64,000 bases of DNA from Parnassius smintheus behrii (taxonomy: Eukaryota; Arthropoda; Insecta; Lepidoptera; Papilionidae). The DNA is taken from the NCBI GenBank assembly GCA_036936625.1, contig JAUPFT010000011.1, positions 50,798,757 to 50,862,756 on the forward strand, given 5' to 3'. Numbering within the stretch: position 1 is the stretch's first letter; every line of letters starts with the position of its first letter. The position numbers and the translations under genes are program-made. A model generated the notes under the pieces. That model saw only the letters and a list, made by a program, of their open reading frames with translations, searched no databases and was not told the DNA's origin. Positions 55,165-64,000 of the stretch are shown here, one piece after another.

Positions 55165-57015
55165 TTTTAAATAAAAAATGAAGTGCTAACGAACTCACAG
55201 TTCACCTGAAGGTAAGTGGTTACTGCTATCTGTGGATACCTGCAGCCAGCTTAAAACAAAGAAGGCTGGAGATTTGTTGCCACCTCTCAGGACTAAGATA
55301 GAATGTCGCACACCGTGTCATACACCGCACATACTGAATCCCTATGCCCTTCAGACCGAAACCCAGCAATGCAAGGACTGCTACTTAGCGGCAGAAATAA
55401 ATGAATAACTGCAACACCAGGCGAATTGCAGGTACGTTGCTGGCCTTTCAGAAAGGCTAATCGAATTGTGGATGTCCAGGGAATTGTGGATGAACCGCAC
55501 ATCTGGTATGGAGCACTCAAACCGCGGGATGGTTGGCGGTGTGCTCCCCCCGACATCGAGAGTTGAGTTGGACGTAAAGACAGAGCCTAGCGGATCAGCA
55601 TTCCCCTTTGCGGCGTGGGTGAGTGAAACGTCCTCCCTGTACAGAGATGGAGGAGATGGTTGAGAGAAATTTCCATGGACAGCCTTGTAGGCGGTAGCAC
55701 TCCTGCTTAAAGCATGATGTTATTTTATAGTAGTGACTAAACCATGGTTAAAATCTGAAGGAATAAAAAGTTCCGTACCCTGAAGTACCACATCAGCGAC
55801 AAAAGCAGCAACAACGTTGGGATTGTCCGGCGAGAAGCAAGCCCACCCCCAAGGTTAGGATGCACAAAAAGACTGCATCATATCGCAATCAGCCAATCTA
55901 TAGTGCCAAACACGGCGGCAGCCTGCAGATTGCTAATACAATTTCAGCGTGAGTGGCACCGTCTCCACCACCACACTCCGAACTAAATAATGATTCGAGG
56001 AGCCGAGAGGGACGTCGACGGAGACCTGATATCTGTCTGGATGAGAGGTCCACAGAAGGTCCAACAGGGAAGGTACATGATCTTCCACATTTGGGATCCA
56101 CATTGGCGAAGTTACCAGTTGTGTCAGACCATATGCGAAGGAAAAATCATAAACAGATCTCCCCATGATCGGTTAAAGGTGAACCAAGCCATTCGGCGTG
56201 GTGGGCGTAAAATCGTCGAGGATCACGATCTCTGCGGAGGGGATCTGCTGTAGCAAGGAATATGTAGCCATTTGGACGTGGTCGATGAGTCGCTGTGTTT
56301 TGGCATTACCGCTATAGGACCTATAGAGGGATACGAAGACGCGCGAGTGGTTGTCGCTGTCTACGCGTAGCTAAATGATGGACAGGTCCGTACCTTTAAG
56401 ACTACCGAGGCATCAAGAACAGATGTCCTTTCTGACGTATACGCAAACTCTAGCCTGAGACACAAAGGATTGTTCCACTTTGTACCCCGGGTAGGAGAGA
56501 TACGAAGTATCTGCCGTAGAGGACACCTGCGTCTCGGTCAGAAAGAGCTGAGTCGGCAGTGAGTTTCGAGATGGTAGTGGACGGCGTTTAAGTTCTATTG
56601 AGTACCCCCTAATATTGCAGAAATTCACGGATAGCGCCTTCGCCTTGGTCTTGTTGCTCAGCTTGCCCCGAGCGGTTATTGTCTTGAGCGGAACTCTGTC
56701 CCCCACCCCACAGAATACGCGGGAAAGCCTGAGCACCCATGCTCAGGAGTGGAGTAGCTTGGTCTTGGATGTTCAGCGAGGGATTATCCAGGGGTGCTGG
56801 TAACCTGTTGGGGTAGTCTTAAATGTAATTCCGCTGCCATGTTGGTGGGGAACATGGGGGGAAATTGGGCCAGCAAGCCAGCTGCACTCATCAGACGAAA
56901 CGCGGAAGCAGAGCTTCCACTTCACGCTGGTATTCTGTGAGGATCTAGTACTACCCCGGCTTGAGCTGGCCCATACGTGCAACAGTAAAAGCTACCGCGT
57001 GGCTGTACCACTGTC
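55165..57015 (-). pseudogene. LINE family J2 copy with large internal deletions and a mini-LINE-type 3' part
   Basis: The 5' UTR (57015 down to ~56860) matches 52487-52340. The endonuclease has SVNFCNIRG, SYPGYKVEQSFVSQARVCVY and later SVDVPLGSSNH. A pre-RT piece follows (MSGGAHRQPSRGLSAPYQM in an alternate frame). Then, instead of RT and the C-terminus, the minus strand runs into 'gacattctatcttagtcctg', 'agtaaccacttaccttcagg' and 'tgaactgtgag', ending A-rich at ~55165. This is the 3' half typical of mini-LINE A. It therefore combines LINE ends with a partly deleted body. Confidence 0.8.
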
Positions 57016-57144
57016 AAAATATCATTAATTAAATGTTTCTATTAATTAAAGTAATATCTGACTTAAATGTACATGATACATTTTCTCATTATTTTGGGAC
57101 CTTCAAAATAAAGTTAAGTATTTGCAAAAACAAAAATTCAAAAC

Positions 57145-57355
57145 AAAAAAGTCACGTGGATGACGTAAGAGGCGACAAAAGGAAACTAAACCGGAACATG
57201 GACAGCATCATCTTCCTGATAACAACTTAAAATATTAATATGGTTTTCAATCCACCTGCCAAGCGTGACTACTATGACAAAATACCCCCCATGAGGCAAT
57301 CTATTGGGGAAGGCCTATGTTCAACAGTGGTCTTTTATAGGTTGTAGTGGACGGA
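57145..57355 (+). repeat. SINE-like family D copy
   Basis: 'cgtggatgacgtaagaggcg', 'aatccacctgccaagcgtga' and tail 'ggcctatgttcaacagtggt' are present. Confidence 0.72.
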
Positions 57356-57505
57356 TCAATGCGAAGATAGGATGGCCTCCATTAGATTGAGTAATAACTT
57401 GGAGTTGATCGATGAATGTGACTTAGGACCGTGTTTTGTGGCCTTCCTTTTAGGAGGCCTTTGTTCAGATGTGGACTTGTGAAGGAAAGTATTGATGATG
57501 ATAAT
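57356..57505 (+). repeat. RTE-type LINE, 3' end fragment
   Basis: 'gaatgtgacttaggaccgtg', 'gcctttgttcagatgtggac' and 'ttgatgatgat' form an RTE 3' end, directly after a family D copy with a related tail. Confidence 0.7.
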
Positions 57506-58160
57506 ACAAATAATAAAATTGTATACAGAGTTTTATATCTTTGCCCTTTCAATGATATGTTTTAGCTATAAACCTCCCGCAGAGCAGTAACGGATAGGTA
57601 AACTATTCACAAAATAGATAAATGATTCAATTTATCATTCGGTTTGGAATCGAGTGCTATACAAAGGCATAACTGACACGAGATGGATGGTAATTGATGA
57701 TACTAGATGCTCGACTAGATGTTCCATCAAACAGATTGATCATACATCACGCAGTATATAGAGGTATTTTCTTTTATTTCGTTAAAACTAAGCCTCAAAT
57801 AAGTACATAACATTGAACATAAAATTTTATACGGTACTAGCGACGCTTCTTGGCTTCGCATGTGTGATTTCTGAATCTCGACAACAGCGACACCTACCGT
57901 CGACTTGATTTATGAACCCACACACAAACACACATAAAAAATTTCATCACAATCGGTTCTTTGTTCATGGCGTCGAAAAATGAACGTAATGAGTAATGTT
58001 TCATATGTTCCGAAGCTTTTGTGATAATCGATAAAGACGAACTCCATACTAAACAAATATAAACTCGAAGTTGGCAGTCTTGGCGAAATTATTATTAAAT
58101 ATTACTGTAAAAATAACTGCGTAAATATTTTAGTACAAATGTTTTATTTTTCAGGTATAT
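57506..58160. other. Non-coding stretch with a weak repeat
   Basis: No gene is seen. 57835-57975 ('actagcgacgcttcttggct', 'cacaatcggttcttt') resembles a degraded common repeat; it is not assigned. Confidence 0.35.
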
Positions 58161-58164
58161 ACAA

Positions 58165-58260
58165 TTTTTTTTTTAATTTATTTATTCTTTAATGCATCCT
58201 TAAAACAAAAGGATACAAAGGGCGGACTTAACGCCTTGGGGCATTCTCTACCAGTCAACC
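58165..58260 (-). repeat. LINE 3' end with poly(A)
   Basis: Minus: 'ggttgactggtagagaatgc', 'gcgttaagtccgccctttgt', then 'aataaataaattaaaaaaaa'. I know this pattern as a common lepidopteran LINE 3' UTR. No coding part remains. Confidence 0.6.
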
Positions 58261-58560
58261 CATAATATGCATGCCCATAGCATGTTAATTAAATATAATA
58301 AAATAAATTTAAGAACTAATATTAGTGGATGAAATAATACGTAGGGTAGGTAATGACCAACCTATAAGTAGGGAATAGGAAAATATAAAGTCCACTAAGT
58401 TCATGTCTGACGTCTGGACTGAGACCATTTACTGAGGCCTGCAATTTTAGGCATAGGAACTGGCATAGGAAAGGGGGCCAGTAATTGGTTGATCACTATT
58501 AGGGCGCGAGATGAAGAGCAAGATCATCTGTATCAATTGGTTTTTCAGCTGGTGTTTTAC

Positions 58561-58605
58561 AAGTGGTAGAGCCAATGCTGCAGATATGTTATTGTTGTAG
58601 CATAA
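58561..58605 (+). repeat. Mini-LINE A, 5' fragment
   Basis: 'gtggtagagccaatgctgca' and 'ttattgttgtagcat' match the family start. Confidence 0.6.
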
Positions 58606-58764
58606 ATAAAACTTTTACACGCTTCTTACTCATACTAAATGTACTGTGGGCGTGCAGTTTATTACTTAAAAACAGCATTAATGACTTGTAAATAATTTTT
58701 GAAGGAGATAAAGTATCTTTTTTTGATAAACAATTAGTGGAAACAAATTTACAGTGCAAATGAT

Positions 58765-58865
58765 AGTGAGGAAGTTAATGGATGAAGGGGATTCAGACAC
58801 ATATTTTGTGGCATTACTTGTGGGAAGTCTATTTTCAGCATTTGATTTGTGAAGGGCTGTAATGA
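58765..58865 (+). repeat. RTE-type LINE, 3' end fragment
   Basis: 'acacatattttgtggcatta', 'cttgtgggaag' and 'gatttgtgaagggctgtaat' are the RTE tail. Confidence 0.65.
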
Positions 58866-59840
58866 TTGAAATAGAAACTTTCAATACTTATCGAAAGTTA
58901 CGCTCATGTTTAACTTACAAAATTTAATTCGGAAAATGCCTCTCTCCTGGAAAGGACCAACAATAAGCTCAGCGAGACTTTTTAGAAAAAGAACAGTTAA
59001 CAATCAAGAACTAACAACACAAAACAAAATATAAGAAATAGCTCGGTAGCAATCACCCGATTCCCAGGGGTTATTATCATCCATTAATTCCTTAATAACA
59101 TAGTAACCCCTTTTGAAATTGAGAAAGTAAAATTTTGTATATTTTCTGGGATTTTTGTTGATAAAGCGTATACATCGCCCCAAGAATAACTGACTACTAT
59201 CTTGTGTCAGTTCTCAGTACTTACGTAATGAATATCACATATTTTTAAAACTACTATTATTTTTGTGTAAATATTAATAAATATTTAAACAAAAACAATA
59301 AATTCGCATACTAAAGAGTACATTTAAGGACCCGTGCGCGAAATCCACTCATTTTGGACAAATCTGATCACTGTTTGTGTGAACAGGAAAACGAATTTTA
59401 ACTTTTTTATTTTTATTATAATAGTCTAGTTCTTAATCTAATATCTGGCTTGAAGGGATGTATCATATTATCTATATAATAATGGCAATCACCAATATTC
59501 ACAACCCTTCTTCCGAAAAGTAACGATCAAGTGATTTTTGTCTTCTTTTTACAACGAAATTACAACATATTTCAAACATTAAAAAATATAAATAACATAA
59601 GTGCACGGTCTACTTATTTGTAGCCAAATCAGTTTTTTTAATTTCTATCCAAATATAGCAGAAAAAATTGTTGAAATAACGTAATTTCCAGAAAACTTCG
59701 TTCGAAATAAGTATTTATTTCTATTACATAGAAACACTTTTAATTGATTTAAAAAATTACAAATTAATCTTAAGATAACCCTTTATTCGAAACTAAATTT
59801 TATTTCAAAAATAAATAATAATTTCGTTTATTACTAACAG
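58866..59840. other. AT-rich non-coding stretch
   Basis: No gene is recognised. 58930-58995 shares a weak block with 36645-36700 ('accaacaa.aa.c.cagcg'). Confidence 0.35.
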
Positions 59841-60002
59841 GCCTTCTACACGGTCGAGACCAACCACCAACCATCGTGACCTTGGTCGAGTTGATGTAAA
59901 AATGGACAGTGTAGACATCAGTTGTCTGACCAATATTTTGGTTGATGTCCGACGGCCTTGGTCGCGAGCGCATCCCTCACGACACGTCGGGTCCGTGGTT
60001 GA

Positions 60003-60092
60003 CGCCGACTGTGTGGAAAGCTGTCGGCCAACGAGAGCGCCTCAGTGCGCGCTTTCCAGAAATTGTACGCTGACCACCCAATTTTGATCAGG
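60003..60092 (+). CDS. Candidate exon 1 of an unrecognised gene (or transposon 5' part)
   Basis: 30 open codons, reading KLSANESASVRAFQKLYADH and then PILIR, end at a GTATGT donor (60093). The composition is strongly GC-rich and looks coding, but the frame is bounded upstream by a stop at 60000 and no clear acceptor or ATG was found. The surrounding island (59845-60098, start 'ctacacggtcgagaccaacc') resembles the end of a DNA transposon, so this exon may be transposon-derived. It joins the next candidate exon in phase 0. Confidence 0.3.
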
Positions 60093-60384
60093 GTATGTAT
60101 TTTTTTTCGATAGTTTGTTTATTAAGAATAATAATATGTTGCACGCCTAGTCTTTATATAAAAAGTTCAGGTGTTCGTAATTCTTGTTATTCTAAACGGC
60201 TATACCATTTATGATGATTTTTTTCTTCGTATGGGATCACCTGGGTTGTTCTTAGTACCTAATAGTTAGACCCGGCTGCTGTCTCAGTACGTCTGCTATG
60301 TTCATTGATGTTTTATTTTTGATAGTTTTTTTTAATGATTAGTACCCATTTCAGATACCATTTATAAAATACGATTTTGTCTAC

Positions 60385-60594
60385 TGTTGCATTTCATTAT
60401 GTCCGCATGAAATAATGCAAAAATACCACCCACGGCTGCATCGACTTGGGTCAAAATTAAGATACCTAAATTGTGATCTATGGAAGGGTGACGAACCTGT
60501 AAATATCAACGTGCCATTCTTTGTAAATAAATATTTGTGGCGTGCCCAAAATATTTTGCCGCGTGCCATTGGTTCGCCATCCCTGATCTAGGGT
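60385..60594 (-). repeat. hAT-like terminal fragment
   Basis: Minus strand from 60594: CAGGGATGGCGAACCAATGG, then 'cacgcggcaaaatattttgg'. A CAGGGATGG start is typical of a hAT end. The other end was not found. Confidence 0.5.
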
Positions 60595-60684
60595 ATGCCC
60601 TGTAGGTAACTGGTTATAATGTATAATTTTGTTGTAGACAATGTGACGAATAAAAGGAGCACGTTACCAGTGCATTACTAAAAG

Positions 60685-60765
60685 AAAAAAAATAAGGCAA
60701 GATTGGCATATGCCAGACAAATTCTTACAGAACGTAATTCTAATACGAATTCGTCTCTAGAACAC
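60685..60765 (+). CDS. Candidate exon 2 of an unrecognised gene
   Basis: The frame reads KARLAYARQILTERNSNTNS and then SLEH and stops at a consensus GTGAGT donor (60766) in phase 0. The acceptor is unclear: an in-frame stop lies at 60679 and the AG sites at 60684 and 60696 lack pyrimidine tracts. The intron to the next exon would be 249 nt. Confidence 0.4.
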
Positions 60766-61014
60766 GTGAGTTTTTAATTTTGCTCAGCGCTAGACGTGCA
60801 TAAAGTACAGACGCCAGCACGCCAACCTATCCCAAGCTTTAAAATTTTTCTCTTCCTACCTTCTCCTTTTGTAATAAAGTAAAAAATCTATTAAAATAAA
60901 TTTGACAGTTATTTAAAGAAATTTGACAGATTGGCGTAGGTTCATGTGCTGGCGTCTATAAATTCAATATATTCTTATTTTATTCATATTCATATTCAAA
61001 ATTAATAATTTTAG

Positions 61015-61092
61015 GATATAGATGACACTGGAAGTTATGAAAGGGCGGTTGAAGGTGATGTTGACCATTTACATCAACTTGATTTAGGCATG
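61015..61092 (+). CDS. Candidate exon 3 of an unrecognised gene
   Basis: The acceptor 'aataattttag' (61014) and donor GTAATT (61093) bound 26 codons reading DIDDTGSYERAVEGDVDHLH and then QLDLGM. It is acidic, with both ends in phase 0. It is the best of the four candidate exons. I do not recognise the protein. The following intron is ~186 nt once the RTE insertion (61217-63340) and its duplicated 11 bp are removed, so the gene would have compact introns. Confidence 0.5.
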
Positions 61093-61231
61093 GTAATTAT
61101 CATCTTAGTCTCAATTACATTACCGCTCAAAAATATTTAGAAACCTTAATTTTTCTTCTTATTAGACCTCTTAAAATCATATTATTAAGCCAAATACTTT
61201 TTAGTGGTAATGTAATCATTCATCATCATCA

Positions 61232-63327
61232 TTACAGCCCATCATAAGTCCACTGCTGAACATAGGCCTCCCCCAAGTAACGCCACAAAGCAACAGCCAC
61301 CTGCATCCATCGACTTCCTGCATGTCTTACCAGGTCGTCACTACATCTAGTGGGGGGTTGCCCTACACTACGCCTACCGGTACGAGGCTGCCACTCGAGA
61401 ACCTTTCTTCCCCATCGGTTATCGGTTCTTCGAGCTATATGGCCGGCCCATTGCCACTTCAGCTTACTAATCCGTTGGGCTATGTTAGTCACTCTGGTTT
61501 TACTGCGGATATCCTCATTTCTGAGTCTATCACGCAGAGAAACTCTGCGTGATAGACTCAGAATCTCACCCATCCATAGCTCGCTGAGCGATCTTGAGCG
61601 TCCTCATACGGCCAGCAGTAAAGGACCACGTCTCAGATCCGTAAGTCATCACTGGCAACACGCACTGGTTATACACTTTAGTTTTCAGAGATTGAGGTAT
61701 ACCTGACGAGAAGATGTGTCGTAATTTCCCAAACGCTGCCCAGCCGAGTTGAATCCGTCGATTGACCTCTCGGTTGAAGTTGGACTTACCTAGTCAGACT
61801 ATTTGTCCCAGGTAAACGTACTCGTCAACAACTTCGAGCATAGTGCTCCCAACAACTACCGGCATAGGTGTGACATGGACATTAAACATGATCTTTGTTT
61901 TGTCCATGTTCATCTTAAGACCTATCCGTTGGGAGATACCATTGAGGTCATTGAGCATAGTACTAAAGTCCTCCAGCGATTCTGCCATAAGGAATATATC
62001 GACGGCAAATAGAAGGTGAGTGATGTACTCGCCATCGATGTTAATACCGTATCCCGTCCAGTCCAGTAGCTTGAAAACGTCTTCCAACGCAGCGGTCAAG
62101 AGTTTCGGGGATATAACATCACCCTGTCTTACACCTCTCTGCAGTTGAATAGGTTTTGAACTCTGGTTCTGTACTCGGATAGCCATCGTAGCCCTACTGT
62201 ACAAACACTTCAGCACTTCGATATACCGACAGTCACCTTGGCACCGCTGAAGGGTCACCCAAATATTCGACGGAATCAAAGGCTTTCTTATAGTCTACAT
62301 ACGATAGGCAAAGTGGCAGATTGTACTCTTCGGTCTTCTGTACTATCTGCCGCAGGGTATGTATGTGGTCTATGATACTGAAGCCTTTTCGGAAACCGGC
62401 TTGTTCGGGAGGCTGGAACTCGTTGAGTCTGCGTGCGAGACGATTCGTAATGACTCTCGAAAACAGCACGTAAACGCGGCTCAGAAGGGAAATCGGTCTG
62501 TAGTTCTTCAAGAGAGCGTTGTCGCCTTTCTTAAAGAACAAGACCACCGCACTTCTGCTCCACGCCTCTGGAGTAGTGCCACCATGGAGGACGGAATTGA
62601 AGAGCTTCTGAAGGACTTCAAGTGCCGGTGTTCCACCCGCTTTCAGAAGCTCCGCTGTAATTCCATCCTCGCCCGGGGCCTTGCCGTTTTTAAGGTAGTC
62701 GAGAGCCATTCTAATCTCGCTCAGACTGACGTCCGGGATATCATCGGAATAGTGTCGGATAAGACTAGCTCTTGGATCGTTACTCACACTTGCGTGTGGC
62801 TCCAACGATGATGTGTACAGCTGCTCATAGAACCTCTCAATCTCATTCAGAATCTCAGGTGTCCCGGAAACGATGTTTCCACACTCAGTCTTCAGCTTTG
62901 ACAGTTGGTTCTTTCAGGCAGACAGATCTCTGGCAAAGACTTTGGAGCCCTGGTTCCGCTCGATCGCTTCTTTAATACGAGCAGTATTAAAGTTGCGTAA
63001 GTCTCGCCGCATGCATTTGGAGATCTGTCTGTTCAGTTGCCTGTATGCTGTCAAATCTGTTGACGATTGCAGCCTCATCTCCCGTCTAACAGCCATGAGA
63101 TTAAGAGTGTGATCGGAGAGTTTTTGTGTTCTTCTGCGGTGGGTCTTGCAGAACTTAGCTCCGACCGCATGGTCAGTTTCCACGAGCTTGTCATTCATAT
63201 CGTCCACTGCATTGCAATCTTGTAGGCACTGAAAGCGGTTACGTAACTCGAGCCGAAAGGTTTCGGGATTCTGGATTAGAGCACAAGGGGGACGGAGCGT
63301 TGACTTCATTAGACGAGACCTCTCCAA
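61232..63327 (-). pseudogene. RTE reverse transcriptase, disrupted, catalytic FADD changed to FAVD
   Basis: The linker (63327-62914; FCKTHRRRTQKLSDHTLNLM) leads to RT pieces: LDYLKNGKAPGEDGITAELL, NYRPISLLSRVYVLFSRVIT, EQAGFRKGFSIIDHIHTLRQ and the motif A VDYKKAFDSVE (62805-62233). After a frameshift come LQRGVRQGDVISPKLL and THLLFAVDIFLMAESLEDFS (62279-61794): the usual FADD catalytic pair reads FAVD. The C-terminal part (61573-61232) has VTNIAQRISKLKWQWAGHIA and VGQPPTRCSDDLV. Between 61563 and 61519 an inverted duplication replaces native residues. It is inactive. Confidence 0.92.
61519..61563. repeat. Perfect 21-bp hairpin, 3-nt loop, inside the RTE coding region
   Basis: Arms 61519-61539 and 61543-61563 (tctgagtctatcacgcagag inverted). 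The right arm is native RTE text (minus VSLRDRLR). The left arm is an inverted extra copy that replaced the native RAMLG-type codons. Confidence 0.95.
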
Positions 63328-63413
63328 CTTGACGTTTAACGGTAATGTAATAATATTTACAATAATTATTATATCTAAATGATGTGCATAATTTTAACTA
63401 TTTATCCTTTCAG

Positions 63414-63485
63414 AATAAGGAAGATAATGTTTTGAAGTTAGTAAATCCTATACCTTTAAACGAGCAATACTTGTATATATATAAG
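63414..63485 (+). CDS. Candidate exon 4 of an unrecognised gene (3' limit unclear)
   Basis: A good acceptor 'tttatcctttcag' (63413) is followed in phase 0 by NKEDNVLKLVNPIPLNEQYL and a few more codons. Possible donors are GTAAAT at about 63442 or GTATAT at about 63473; after that the sequence enters a repeat. The true 3' end is not known. Confidence 0.42.
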
Positions 63486-63620
63486 CGGAATCTCGGAAAC
63501 GGCTTCAAGGATTTTCATAAAATTTTGTGTGCAGGGAGTTTTGGGGGCAATAAATCGATCTAGCTAGGATTTATTTTTAAAAAATGTCTTTTTGTCCGTG
63601 TTTTTAGGCAATGAAAAACT
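63486..63620 (+). repeat. Interspersed repeat, class unknown
   Basis: 'cggaatctcggaaacggctt', 'caataaatcgatctagctag' and a following T-rich run are a widespread non-coding lepidopteran repeat motif. Confidence 0.5.
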
Positions 63621-64000
63621 GTTACAATATCGTTAGAATAAGAAGGTAAGTTTTGACAATTTATTAATGATTACAAATAGTGTAATTGGTATATTGGGCA
63701 GTCACAAAATCGTAATACCATGGTTCGAGCCCAGACCGACCGACCGACTTTTTTTTAATTTTTTTTTTCAAGTTCCTTTATTTTTTGAGAAAATATATTT
63801 TTTCGAGCCCCATTGCATTTTTTTAGTATTTTTTAAAAACACGAAAATTTAAATTAAACTAATTGCACTCATGATTTTTTATTCAAATAACCAGTTCAGT
63901 TTTTTCTATTATGTCACTAAGATCAAAAAATATTATTAGTATTACATCAGTATGTAATTTGTATCTAAATATAATTTCCAAAAAACACGAATTAAAAAAA
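63621..64000. other. AT-rich non-coding stretch to window end
   Basis: A tRNA B-box-like 'ggttcgagccc' at 63722 may be a SINE remnant. Nothing else is recognised. Confidence 0.35.

Larger units (their letters stand above)
61217..63340 (-). mobile_element. RTE LINE insertion, 2124 bp, target duplication GGTAATGTAAT
   Basis: An exact 11-bp duplication lies at 61206-61216 and 63341-63351. The 3' end (minus) closes with 'ggctgtaatgatgatgatga', the usual RTE tail. It is 5'-truncated: the endonuclease is missing and the element starts at the linker before RT. It sits in the intron between candidate exons 3 and 4. Confidence 0.94.

Noticed and set aside
59845..60000. Gene start at an ATG near 59902 (61 codons)
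   Set aside because: This frame has no motif and stops at 60085, just before the donor; the alternative frame ending at 60092 fits splicing better. The first part resembles a DNA-transposon end.

Overview
This is eukaryotic nuclear DNA, almost certainly from an insect and most likely a moth or butterfly. It is AT-rich and has almost no long open frames. It is dense with LINE, SINE, mariner, hAT and pogo-type copies in many states of decay. The repeat words (for example the 'catcaggtg...gctcgtttg' LINE tail and the 'cagtggactt...gctgtaatgatgatg' RTE tail) are ones I associate with lepidopteran genomes. There are no prokaryotic operons and no CRISPR. One conserved host exon is recognisable: the first coding exon of a nuclear receptor-binding protein (NRBP/Madm) pseudokinase at 24471-24596, minus strand. 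The gene therefore runs toward coordinate 1, and most of 1-24470 is probably its first intron.

Layout. 1-24.4 kb holds a young mariner (4398-5663), many copies of a ~310 bp repeat here called mini-LINE A, RTE 3' ends, a degraded RT/RNase H LINE (17.7-19.7 kb), and a mini-LINE A copy split by a hAT-like MITE (9209-9687) with an 8-bp target duplication. 24.5-26.1 kb is the NRBP exon, its upstream region and MITE-like inverted repeats. 26.1-29.45 kb is a Jockey-type LINE bounded by an 11-bp target duplication, with a poly(A) tail and a structured 3' UTR. 29.9-36.5 kb is a broken LINE (family G) separated by a hAT element (30868-32597), followed by a ten-copy 59/61-bp minisatellite. 36.8-48.5 kb is layered SINE and LINE debris, including a tRNA-SINE inserted in mini-LINE A with a 9-bp target duplication. 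48.66-49.99 kb is a pogo/Tigger-like element encoding only a PHD-like C-terminal piece. 50-57 kb carries two copies of LINE family J2. 59.8-63.5 kb has four phase-compatible exon candidates of an unrecognised plus-strand gene, one intron of which was expanded by a 2.1 kb RTE insertion (61217-63340, 11-bp target duplication).

The most interesting relationship is between mini-LINE A and LINE J2. The 5' ~130 bp of mini-LINE A matches the 5' UTR of J2, and its last ~50 bp matches the J2 3' tail. It therefore looks like an internally deleted, non-autonomous partner of J2, comparable to RIME/ingi in trypanosomes. The 55165-57015 J2 copy looks like an intermediate form. A second theme is a set of perfect short-loop hairpins (15-27 bp arms, 3-12 nt loops), two of which are clear inverted duplications inside LINE coding sequence, a template-switch signature.

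All coordinates were read by eye. Boundaries of old repeats are approximate (about 10-30 bp). Those with target duplications are exact or within 1-2 bp.
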